The translations under genes and the position numbers were made by a program. A model generated the notes under the pieces. The model was given only the letters and a program-made list of their open reading frames with translations, did no database searches and was not told where the DNA came from. Shown piece after piece: positions 10,640 through 20,390 of a stretch of 64,000 nucleotides of DNA. The stretch's first letter is position 1, and each line of letters starts with the position of its first letter. Source of the stretch: Dendrocalamus latiflorus (taxonomy: Eukaryota > Streptophyta > Magnoliopsida > Poales > Poaceae); contig CM029617.1 of NCBI GenBank assembly GCA_017311315.1, positions 35,681 through 99,680 of the forward strand. Direction: 5' to 3'.

Positions 10640-11565
10640 TGTCTCGGCCGTGTCGCAATTTACGACTTAATTTATAGTCCGTAGACTTGCGCTGTGCGGG
10701 AGGCGTATCTCGACGTTACACCTTAATTTATAGTCCGTAGACTCGCGCGTGCGGAGGGCGGACCTCGACGCTACGTCTTATTTAAAGTCCGTAGACTGGT
10801 GCGTGCGGAGGCGGACCTCGACGCTACGTCTTAATTTATAGTCCGTAGACTCGCGCGTGCGGAGGCGGACCTCGACGCTACGTCTTATTTAAAGTACCGT
10901 AGACTGGTGCGTGCGGAGGCGTACCTCGACGCTACGTCTTAATTTATACTCTGTAGAGTGCGCGCGGAGGCGTCCCCCCGTTGCGTCTTATTTAAACTCG
11001 TAGACTCGCGCATGCGGAGGCGGACCTCGACGCTACGTCTTATTTAAAGTCCGTAGACTGGTGCGTGCGGAGGCGGACCTCGACGCTACGGCTTAATTTA
11101 TAGTCCGTAGACTCGCGCGTGCGGAGGCGGACCTCGACGCTACGTCTTATTTAAAGTCCGTAGACTGGTGCGTGCGGAGGCGTACCTCGACGCTACGTCT
11201 TAATTTATAGTCCGTAGACTCGCGCGTGCGGAGGCGGACCACGACGCTACGTCTTATTTAAAGTTCGTAGACTGGTGCGTGCGGAGGCATACCTCGACGC
11301 TACGTCTTAATTTATAGTCCGTAGACTCGCGCGTGCGGAGGCGGACCTCGACGCTACGTCTTATTTAAAGTCCGTAGACTGGTGCGTGCGGAGGCGTACC
11401 TCGACGCTATGTCTTAATTTATAGTCCGTAGACTCGCGCGTGCGGAGGCGGACCTCGACGCTACGTCTTATTTAAAGTCTGTAGACTGGTGCGTGCGGAG
11501 GCGGACCTCGACGCTACGTCTTAATTTATAGTCCGTAGACTCGCGCGTGCGGAAGCAAGCTCAAC
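10640..11565. repeat. Tandem array C, 53/54-bp monomers in 107-bp dimers
   Basis: About 17 monomers marked by GTCCGTAGACT. Two forms alternate: one with CTCGCGCGTGCGG followed by TTATTTAAAG, the other with CTGGTGCGTGCGG followed by TTAATTTATAG. Together they make a dimer of about 107 bp. AT-rich and GC-rich blocks alternate in each monomer. Confidence 0.9.
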
Positions 11566-12294
11566 TCTACGTCTTTAAAATAAAAAAATAAGGACCAAAA
11601 TAGAGGCATCAAAGAAATGGCCGAAGATTTGCGCCAACAAAATGCTCCAGAATGCAGCACCGGAAAAGCAAACATGGCCAAATCAAATGCTCTTAGAATG
11701 GAATTGCTGGCGCAATAAATGATTTGATGAACAAGCGTTACTTTAATGCCATGCCGCGAGAATCACATGCAGTACATACCAGACGGGACGGTGGCGCCGT
11801 GGAGTAGACTCCGCAGGTGCGAGGATCCTGACTGCGCGGAGCTGGTGGAGGCCTCGTCGTGAGGTGCGGAGTCTGGGGGCATCGCGGGGCTGGGCGAGGA
11901 CGCGCCGAGTCGAGACCGCCGGCCGAGGTCTCGGATGATGCTGGCTTCGCCTGCGTGAGGCTCATTGCATGAATGAATGCTTCGTTTCGGTTCTGGGTGC
12001 GCGCATCTCCGTCAAGGATCCGACACGAAGTCCCACTGCGGCGATATCGGAGACGACTTTGCCGTCGGGGAGGCCTGCATGCAAGAGCTCACCGACAAGG
12101 AGGTTGTAGAGCCGGCCGGCTTCTGCAGTCCTACACTACGCTGGCAGAGACTTCGGAGCACCCGTCGTCTTCGTAGTGCGACACAGTTGGAAGCTCCTGG
12201 GAGGCAGCGCAGACACGTCGAAGCGAAGGCCCATCCTCCTGCACGCCGTGCCTGGCTCTGCACCGTCTCCGCGCGCAACCTCCACACGAGACTC
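11566..12294 (-). other. Internal noncoding sequence of the 14.1-kb element, left of the copia
   Basis: GC-rich interior of the LTR element up to the copia insertion site. It is continuous in character with 17347-20036, the two being separated only by the nested copia and its GACTC target duplication. Overlapping short ORFs on both strands show no family resemblance, so I read none of it as a gene. Confidence 0.6.
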
Positions 12295-12676
12295 TGTTGG
12301 AATCGAGCCCAAGGATTCGCTCACAATCTCACAATTTCTCTCGGGTGGTGATTTTCAGATTTGCTACAGTTCTTCGTCAGAGAAACTGAAGAACTGAAGA
12401 CATACAGATTGGGGGCAACTTTCTCCGTGATTCAATTCAGAAAACTTAGACAGTTTACAAGTAAAATGGAACTTAGTTACTAGGATCCACACAACCCGTG
12501 ATCCACAAATCTAGGAACCAAAACGTTGCAACACCGCACGACTAAACAAATGGGAATGGTTCAACTGAACCTGAAAATGCGCTGCTACTCCAACTGAAGT
12601 CTGCGCTGTTATTTGAAGTCCGAACGACTTGAGCCTTCGCGCCTTCTAACTGAAATGTCAGGATTACTAGCTCACA
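12295..12676 (-). repeat. 3' LTR of the copia element
   Basis: 382 bp. It differs from the other LTR by a 16-bp segment bounded by the 8-bp direct repeat GATCCACA (about 12482-12505), which looks like a slippage deletion in the other copy, and by three single-base homopolymer differences. On its right, the minus-strand polypurine tract AAGGGGGAGAC adjoins the LTR at 12677-12687. Confidence 0.95.
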
Positions 12677-12707
12677 GTCTCCCCCTTAATCCTGACCTGG
12701 TTCCAAA

Positions 12708-15700
12708 TCACGAACGCCAAGTTGTTGTCTCATAGCAGCCAATTTCACTCCAGACATTGCCTTTGTCAAAGGATCGGCACGCTGTTCTCCCTGTATGCAC
12801 GAACTCCACTTTGATCTGCCCTCTCTCGACACATTCCCTTATGAAATGGAATTTGGTGTCTATGTGTTTACTTCGACCATGAAACACAGGATTCTTCATG
12901 AGAGCAATTGCCGATCGGTTATCAACAAACAATGTTACTGGCTTCTCCTCCAAACCAGTAAGTTCACTGATCAGGCTCCTCAACCACAGCGCTTGACAGG
13001 CTGCTGCTGTTGCCGCCATGAATTCAGCCTCGCACGATGACAAAGCCACCGTCTTCTGCTCTGTGAATTCCATGACACCAGGTTGCCGTTCAGGTAAAAG
13101 GCCATTCCACCAGTGCTTCTTCTCCCTCGGGATCACCAGCCAAATCGTTGTCCGAGTAACCACAGAGGTTTACTTCTTGACTTCCCTTCTCATATACAAT
13201 TCCAAAGTGCATAGTTCCCTTCAGATACCGAAGGATTTGTTTGATCGCCTTGTGGTGTAGGATTGTCGGTCTCTCCATGTATCTACTAGCTACCCCGACT
13301 GCAAATGATAAATCTGGGCGTGTATTTAGTAGATACCTGAGACATCCGATGATGCGTCTATATTCCGTGGAATCCACTGGAGTGCCATCTGAATCTTTAT
13401 GTAATTGCAGCTTGAGTTCCATCGGGTACTTTGTCGGATTGCAATTCTCCATCCCGAATTCCGACAAAATCTTCTGGGCATAGGCTGTTTGCTTCAGAAG
13501 AATCCGATCCTTTTGCTGCTCTACCTCGATTCCCAGATAATATGAGAGGAGTCCCAAGTCACTCATCTCAAACTCATTCATCATCTGCCTCTTGAATTTC
13601 TTCACTTCCTCGGCATTTCCTCCAGTTACCACCAGATCATCAACATATACTCCGACAATCACATTGGATTCACCTTCCCCTCTGGTATACACAACCTGCT
13701 CTTGAGAGCATTTCTTGAAGCCAATCTCCTTAAGACTTCTGTCCAGCCGTGTGTTCCATGCCCGGGGAGCTTGCCTCAATCCATAAAGTGCTCTTGACAG
13801 TTTGTACACTTTATGTCTTTGATCTTGTACTTCAAATCCTTCCGGCTGGTTGACGTAGACTTCTTCCTCCAATTCCCCATTGAGAAAGGCTATCTTGACA
13901 TCTAAGTGGTGCACTTCCCAGCTCCTACTCGCAGCAAGTGCAAGGATGATTCTTACTGTATCCATCCTGGCAACCGGAGCAAAAACCTCTTCAAAATCAA
14001 TACCTGGCCTTTGCACATAACCCTTTGCCACTAACCTTGCCTTGTGTTTGACAACTTTCCCATCTGCATCCTTCTTCAGTTTGAAAACCCACTTCAATCC
14101 AATTGGTTTCTGTCCAGAAGGCAGATCTGTCAAGGTCCAGGTGTTATTTTTCTCAATGGATTCCAGTTCCCTTTCCATTGCTTCATACCAACAAGCTTCA
14201 GTTGCAGCTTCTCTGAAATTTGTTGGTTCTTCTGACAGTGCCAGCATTGCCTCACCTTCTTCTCCATAATCTATGGTTGTCTCTTCAGTATCTGCATAAA
14301 TATCAGTAAGAGAACGGAGTCGAATTGGACCATCATGGGACTCAGGTGAAAATGACTCTGAAGGTGTTGTCGGTACTGGACTGCTTGCTGGTGAAAGATT
14401 TGGGCTTGCTGCTTCCATCGCTGCTTCCACCGTTGTCGGACAAGGAGAGTTTTCAGATATCCCTCCTGCCCCGTCCGACAACGCACCTGCTGAACCCGTC
14501 CCAGCTCCTGCTGTTGCTGGTGTTTCAACTGAGCTGATCTCCTCCATGACAATGAATTCTGACAATTCAACTCCACCTTCAACCTCATGATCCCATCTCC
14601 ACTCTAGATCTTCTTGGAACACTACATCCCTGCTCACTCTCAGTTTACCTTGGCTGGGATCAAATAGTCGGTGGGCTTTGCAACCCTCTTCTACCCCGAG
14701 ATATACCATGGGTGAGCTTCTGTCATCAAGTTTCTTGATGTGTGGAGCTGCATTCTTCACATATGCCGTACACCCAAACACCCTGAGATGTCCCAAGTGT
14801 GGTTTTCTTCCCTCCATAGCCTCAAATGGAGTACCTTTTCCTAATGCTTTGGTTGGAAGCCGATTCAACAGATACACTGAGTGTCTCACTGCCTCCCCCC
14901 AAAACCTTGCTGGCATATGCATACTCTTCAGCAGGGACCTTGTCATGGCCATCACAGTTCGGTTCCGCCGTTCTACCACACCGTTTTGCTGTGGTGTGTA
15001 GGGGGCTGTGACATGTCGCTCAATACCTTCATCTTCACAGAACCGGTTGAAGTCTGCTGATATAAACTCCCCACCCCTGTCTGTCCGCAGTGTTCTGATC
15101 TTGTGCCCGGTCTTGTTCTCAGCCAAGGTCCTGAACTTCTTAAATACTTGTAGAGTGTCACTCTTTGCTGCTAATGTGTAGACCCACATCCACTGAGTGC
15201 AGTCATCTACTATCAAGAAGAAATATTTGCTACCAGCCAGGGTACATGGGGAAATTGGTCCACACAAATCAGCATGAAGGAGTTCAAGGGGTCTCTGTGC
15301 TCTGAAATTTACCTGCTGTGGGAATGGCAACCTTGCTTGCTTGGCAATCACACATGCCTCACACAGCCTATTTGGCCTGCATATCAGGGGCACACCCACT
15401 GCCAACTCCTTCTCCCCTATGAGCTTCAAGTCACCAAAATTGATGTGTCCTAGCCTTGCGTGCCACAGCCATGATGGATCTTCAAGACTTGTCAGCAAAC
15501 ATACTGCTCTGGAGGTCTTCAGGTTTATCTTGTACAACCGATTTTGTGTCCTCTTCACACACATCAACAATTTCCCACTATTGTCAATTACCTTCATATT
15601 CCCTCCAACCAAATGCACCTCAATCCCTTCTTCAGTCAGTTGACCAATACTGATTATGTTACTACATAAATCAGGGATATAATATACCTCTTTAAGGATC

Positions 15701-15990
15701 TTCTGGTCTCCATTCTTGCAGTCAAAAACAATTGTTCCTTTGCCCTTGATCCTGACGAAAGATCCATCACCGAACTTCACTCTTCCAGTGACAGCTTCAT
15801 CTAGCTCTTGGAACTTGTCTCTGTGGCCAGTCATATGATTACTAGCCCCATTATCAAGGTACCATAAATCTGACTCTTCAAGGCTTTTGCTGCCGAGGTG
15901 CAATTCTGGCGCCAACTTTTCTTCACTGAGCAGTACTTCACCTTGCCGCTCCTGAACACAACTCTTCTCCTCATGGGACACTAGCAGCAT
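12708..15990 (-). pseudogene. pol: Copia pol: protease, integrase, reverse transcriptase, RNase H, with frameshifts near the end
   Basis: The main open frame runs 15990 to 13090 (966 codons). In order it shows an aspartic protease motif (DNGASNHMTG), the GAG-pre-integrase HHCC finger, an integrase core with DLCGP, TDRGGEF and GVVERRNRT (the D, D and E residues), and reverse transcriptase with the catalytic YVDDL box. RNase H begins in the same frame but is lost near 13120. The rest (SSCEAEFMA and the C-terminus) continues in another frame in 12708-13163. There appear to be three single-base shifts, near 13120, 13065 and 12775, all in short purine runs. Because the LTRs show the same kind of indel without substitutions, assembly error is a real alternative to true decay. 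Pol acts in reverse transcription and integration in virus-like particles. Confidence 0.9.
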
Positions 15991-16056
15991 AAGTGCGGGC
16001 TCTTCTTCAGACGTTCGAGTGAGGTGAGCCTCTTCATCGCGCTTCTTGCTCCGGCA

Positions 16057-16929
16057 CTACGAGGCATAATGGCCCATATTCTTGCAAGAGTAGCATTTGA
16101 TATGACTCTTGTCACGGGGGCCATTTCCAGTGCCACTGCTACCAGTGCCATCTTGACGTGATGCACCACGGCCCGAGTTCCCTCTGTCGTGCCCACGCCC
16201 GCGCCCTTTGCCACGGTCAGTTGAGCCAGATCCGCGTCCCTTCCCTCCTGAAGAACCCTCGGCATTGTCACCCTTTTGCCGCGCCTGCCACTCTGCATAT
16301 GTCAACAGGAGTTGGCCTTGGGCATTGCCGCTGCGCTGCCGAGCTGATCGTTCCTCATAAGCCTTGAGCCGACCAATTGCTTCTTCGAACGCCATCGTCT
16401 CGAGATCGTAAAATTGCTCGATCCCGGCGACAACGTTGAGAAACTTGTCGGGTACAGAGTCGAGTAGTTTCTTCACAAGAACAGAATCAGCAATTGTCTC
16501 ACCGAGAGAGGTAAACTTACTGGACAGTGTGCTGATTTTTCCGGCGAACTCATCAATCGACTCGGTTTCTGACATCCGAAGGGCGTCGAATTCACTCTTC
16601 AAAGTCTGCGCACGGGCCTTCTTCACTCGGTCCGCTCCCAAATACCGGGTCTTGAGGCTGCTCCAGATCTCCCGTGCCGTCTTCTTCTTCGCGATCTGCA
16701 AGAGGACGTCCTCGGGAACACATTGTAACAGATGCGCCCGAGCTATTTTGTCCTTCTTCACATCCACCACAACTCCTTCCGCTGGCTCCACTGCCTCCCA
16801 TACACCCTGGGCGTCGAGGATAGCCTCCAACCTGATCGCCCATACGGTGTAATTCCCGGAGTTCAGCATTGGCGTATGAAACGGCGTACTGCCGCTCTCC
16901 TTCCCCGCCATGTGTGGAATCATCGCCAT
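16057..16929 (-). pseudogene. gag: Copia gag, ending at a TAG inside the zinc knuckle
   Basis: 290 codons from the ATG at 16929. The N-terminal half has the copia-type gag pattern (NYTVWAIRLEAIL and the LLQCVPEDVLLQI region), followed by a Gly/Arg/Ser-rich basic linker and a CX2CX4HX4C knuckle starting CYSCKNMGHYAS. The last spacer residue before the final cysteine is a TAG codon (16057-16059). Beyond it the frame stays open and runs straight into the pol frame at 15990, so gag and pol form one frame with a single stop. The PBS and the 5' LTR are just upstream. The stop may be a simple nonsense mutation or a gag/pol boundary. Confidence 0.9.
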
Positions 16930-16967
16930 TTCTGCGGACCTGAGAATTGTGTAGTGTATGCCCTGAT

Positions 16968-16979
16968 GCTCTGATACCA
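16968..16979 (-). other. Copia primer binding site
   Basis: On the minus strand TGGTATCAGAGC follows the end of the 5' LTR after two bases. This is the standard plant copia site complementary to the 3' end of initiator methionine tRNA. Confidence 0.95.
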
Positions 16980-16981
16980 GA

Positions 16982-17346
16982 TGTTGGAATCGAGCCCAAG
17001 GATTCGCTCACAATCTCACAATTTCTCTCGGGTGGTGATTTTCAGATTTGCTACAGTTCTTCGTCAGAGAAACTGAAGAACTGAAGACATACAGATTGGG
17101 GCAACTTTCTCCGTGATTCAATTCAGAAAACTTAGACAGTTTACAAGTAAAATGGAACTTAGTTACTAGGATCCACAAATCTAGGAACCAAAACGTGCAA
17201 CACCGCACGACTAAAACAAATGGGAATGGTTCAACTGAACCTGAAAATGCGCTGCTACTCCAACTGAAGTCTGCGCTGTTATTTGAAGTCCGAACGACTT
17301 GAGCCTTCGCGCCTTCTAACTGAAATGTCAGGATTACTAGCTCACA
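16982..17346 (-). repeat. 5' LTR of the copia element
   Basis: 365 bp, same ends as the 3' LTR. No base substitutions against it were found by eye; the differences are one 16-bp gap and three single-base homopolymer length changes. Confidence 0.95.
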
Positions 17347-20036
17347 GACTCGGCCCGGCCGAAGTCCAGTGAAGCCTCCGCACGTAACCTACCTACTCGT
17401 GGAGGCTGGGCGTTGTGCGGAGACTCGGCGCGAAGGCCCGACGCAGAGGTTCTACTTCGCGCGGAAACTCGAGGAAGCCCGTCGTGTGGGCTCGACACGT
17501 GTCGGCGAGATCGGCGCCGCGGAGCTGCGGCGCAGAGGGCTCCTGCTCGGGGAAGACTTAGCCGATGCATATTTGGCTCGGAGATGCGCGGAGTCACCGT
17601 ATACGCGAATCCGTCAATCGCGCGGAGCTACCGTAGACGTGGATCCATCCCTTGCGCGGAGCCACCGTAGACGTTGATCCGTCCCTTGCGCTCCAGCTCG
17701 TGCGCGTCCCGGCATGGAGCTGCGGCCGGAGGCGGAGACTACGCGCAGCGCCAAGCGAAGGTCGGGACTTCGCACGCGGAGTCTGACGCTGTGCATGCAA
17801 CGTCTGAGCGAAGGTCGCGGTCCAGCCTCCGGGAGCCTTTGAACAGGAACACGCGTAGTTTGGCGGAGTCGTTGTCCGCTTGCGGAGCCCTGGGACTTCG
17901 TCGCGGAGCTCGACGTGGCGAAGGCCGTCTTCGGGGAGCTCGGCGTCGTGGAGTCGGAGCGAAGCCCGAGGCACTGGCGTGCAGTCTGCGCGGAGGCCGG
18001 GGACAAGGTCCATCGTGCGGGCACGGGGGCGACACGAAGTAGAGCGTCCCCAAGCATGCATGGACGGATACGTGAGCCTTCCGGGCGGGACGGAGACGAT
18101 GCGAAGCAGAATGTTGATGCCGTGGAGCCGAGCGGGGGCCGGAACCACGTGGGGTCGTGGGGTCGGAGTTGTATTCGCCGGCGCGGAGCGGCGCCGTGCT
18201 CGCCAACACGACGTTCTCGCCGGCGTTCCCTGGCTTCAGCCGGAAGAAGCGCGACGCGGTGGGCTCGACGAGCGCCAAGTCGCCGTGCGCCCTGCAGGCG
18301 CCCAGCAGCAAGCCGTGGAGGCAGAGCCTGGCAGTACACGGAGGCGCGCGGAGCCTGAGCACATGCGTGAGCCACGCCAGCTTCATTGAGCAGTGAAGAA
18401 GGCTCTCCGAGTAACACGTGTATGCATGCTTGGACAGCGCGCACGGATGAATATTCCCTTGCTTTGCCGCGCGGAGAGGCTCGGCGCGGAGGCTGGCGTC
18501 AGGCGGAGACTCGGCGCGGAGGCTCGACATCAGGCGGAGACTCGGCGCGTAGGCTCCGACGAGGTAGATGCGGGCTGCGACTCCGCCCTTTGATCGCGTT
18601 CGGAGGCTGCAATGTGAAGACTGGCAGAGGCCCGATGTTGCATCGCAGCTGTCCTGTGTATCCTCGTCGAGGACCTTGGAGACCCCGCCGAGACCTCGCC
18701 AACGCGACTGTGGCGCGGAGGCTTGGGCTGCGTCGAAGGCGCAGGCTCGGCACGTGTCGGCGAGATCGGTGTTGCGGAGCTGCGGCGCAGGGGCTCCGTG
18801 GTCAACCTCGAGCCTGCAGCTTCCGGTTCCATGGCGCGGGGTCTGGTGCCACGAGGTAGCACGCCGCGTCAGAGTGGTCGACACACGTCCAGCGGAGGCT
18901 TGGCTCATCCCTCACCTGCATGCCAAAAACCAAGGCGGAGAGCGAGAGGCTTGCGAATGGATGGATACCTGGGCTTTTAAGCTGTACGCATGCATGAAGT
19001 TCGCAGGTGGATGTGCCCTGCATGGGCCGATGGCTATTTCATGCACGCGCGTGAGCGGGGCAGCCGTAGAAGAATGGCCTGAGCCTGGGTGCGCTGGTCC
19101 GTCGCTCGCTGCAGACGTCCTGGGTCATCGCTGTCCGCACGACGGTCTGCAAGCTGGGGCGCCTGGAGGCGTAGTGTCGTCGAGGTCTGCCTGCGGGCGG
19201 GTGAATGGAATGACTTGCGTGCGTACATACGAGACTCCGCCCGGCTTTGCACCCCGCGGAGCCTTCGACCAGTGCGCGGAGATACCGCTCGACGAAGACC
19301 TTGACGCGGCGCGGAGTTCAGCGGAGTCGGCGCGTAGACCCGACCTGGCGAAGGCCGTCTTCGGGAAGCCCGGCGTCGCGGAGTCGGAGCGGTCGCGCCG
19401 GCGCAGAGGCGACACGAAGCCAAGAACATCTCGCAGAGGCTCGATGCTGTGCGAAGACTCGACGCGGAGGCTCGACGTCACGCGGGGCTGAGGTCGGAGA
19501 CCGGACGTCGTACAAAGACTCGACGCGGAGGCCGTCTCCGGCGGCGTGGAGGCTTCGGGAGCTCGCATGCGCGCGTGCGGATGGAAATCTCACGGGTATC
19601 CCCCGCATGCACACGTAGCATCAACTCTTGCCTACACCCGTGAAGCTCTCATTGGCCTCCTTTCAACTTGGACGTCGCTCACTGCAGAGGCTCGCGAGAG
19701 AAGACAGGCGACGTAAGACTTGACGGCGCGTAGGCTTCGGAGGCGAAGCGTCAGGAGGGTTATGCCACCAAGTCGTCCGAGACATCACTTCCCTGCATAA
19801 CTACCTCGAGCAGAGCGGAGATAGCAGCAAAGTAGGCATAAGCGATTCGATCGGATGTATTCAACTTATTACCTACGAAAAATAGCAAAGTATACGGGCA
19901 AATCCCGTACACCTTACACAACCAGATTCGCTAGATCTGGATCTGGAAAGGAAATAGCGACAAGATAAACTTATCTGTGGTGGGAACTCCTTCGGAGGCA
20001 GCCACCTCTAGCGCCCTTTCGCAGCTTCTCGTTCAG
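17347..20036 (-). other. GC-rich leader and interior of the 14.1-kb element
   Basis: In element sense this is the segment after the PBS. It is very GC-rich with dispersed short motifs such as CGCGGAGGCTCGACG and GACTCGGCGCG recurring many times, mostly as degenerate direct repeats (clusters at about 18470-18560 and 19430-19540). Long stop-free frames exist on both strands (for example 17739-18908 minus and 18568-19491 plus), but they overlap, are rich in Arg, Ala, Ser and Pro and show no family motif. I read them as a composition effect. No gag or pol remnant is visible. Confidence 0.7.
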
Positions 20037-20054
20037 TCCCCACGGTCGGCGCCA
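20037..20054 (-). other. Primer binding site of the 14.1-kb element
   Basis: On the minus strand TGGCGCCGACCGTGGGGA begins two bases after the LTR end. The TGGCGCC start resembles the PBS of Tat/Athila-type plant gypsy elements. This fixes the element's orientation right to left. Confidence 0.75.
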
Positions 20055-20056
20055 TC

Positions 20057-20347
20057 TGTTGTAGCTACGGGCTAAACAGAGAGAGAGGACTAGCAGGAGA
20101 GGAAGGGGAGAGCCAGATCTGTGTAGAGGTGGTGAGAATGAGAGGAGTCCCCCCCTTTGCCCCTCCTGGGGGTTTATATATATGAGTGGGGTAGAATGGG
20201 AAATCCCCATTCTACCCCTTCGTGCTTACAAGAGATGAGGGTACATTGGTATATTTACATTGTTATAATCTTCTACACTATTGGGCCTATTACATGTTCG
20301 ATTAGTTGCACGGCCCAGTCACGGGGGGTTGGGCCACCCCTACAACA
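20057..20347 (-). repeat. 5' LTR of the 14.1-kb element
   Basis: 291 bp, with six substitutions, a 2-bp loss in the GA run and a shorter C run compared with the 3' LTR. It keeps the 13-bp palindrome (20188-20218) and the TATA stretch. Target duplication TATAT at 20348-20352. Confidence 0.9.
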
Positions 20348-20390
20348 TATATAATCAGAAAATAATAATTATTGGAAAGACCTGACAAAC

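Larger units (their letters stand above)
12295..17346 (-). mobile_element. Ty1-copia LTR retrotransposon, 5052 bp, nested in the 14.1-kb element
   Basis: Direct LTRs (12295-12676 and 16982-17346) start TGTTGG and end CTCACA. The target duplication GACTC is at 12290-12294 and 17347-17351. On the minus strand the order is 5' LTR, PBS, gag, protease, integrase, reverse transcriptase, RNase H, polypurine tract and 3' LTR; integrase before reverse transcriptase is the copia order. The LTRs show no substitutions by eye, only three homopolymer indels and one 16-bp gap, so the insertion is very recent. Its coding region has one in-frame TAG and apparent single-base frameshifts near the end. Confidence 0.95.
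6246..20347 (-). mobile_element. 14.1-kb non-autonomous LTR retrotransposon (LARD-like) with internal tandem arrays
   Basis: Two direct LTRs (6246-6540 and 20057-20347) begin TGTTGTAG and end CAACA, and the element is flanked by the target duplication TATAT (6241-6245 and 20348-20352). A primer binding site adjoins the right LTR on the minus strand, so the element reads right to left. Apart from the copia inserted in it, I find no gag, protease, reverse transcriptase or integrase. The interior is GC-rich and repetitive, with three tandem arrays in the part near the 3' LTR. By eye the LTRs differ at six substitutions plus small indels over about 291 bp, roughly 2 percent. It sits in an intron of the Ulp1-like gene of CACTA-R. 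The PBS type suggests a relation to Tat/Athila gypsy elements, by inference only. Confidence 0.85.

Noticed and set aside
10640..11565. Array C as a centromeric satellite
   Set aside because: The 53/54-bp monomer lacks the usual 150-180-bp centromere monomer length and the array lies between two LTRs of one element.
17739..19491. Long ORFs (389 codons on minus, 307 codons on plus)
   Set aside because: They overlap on opposite strands in very GC-rich, repetitive LTR-element interior, with biased Arg/Ala/Ser/Pro composition and no domain.
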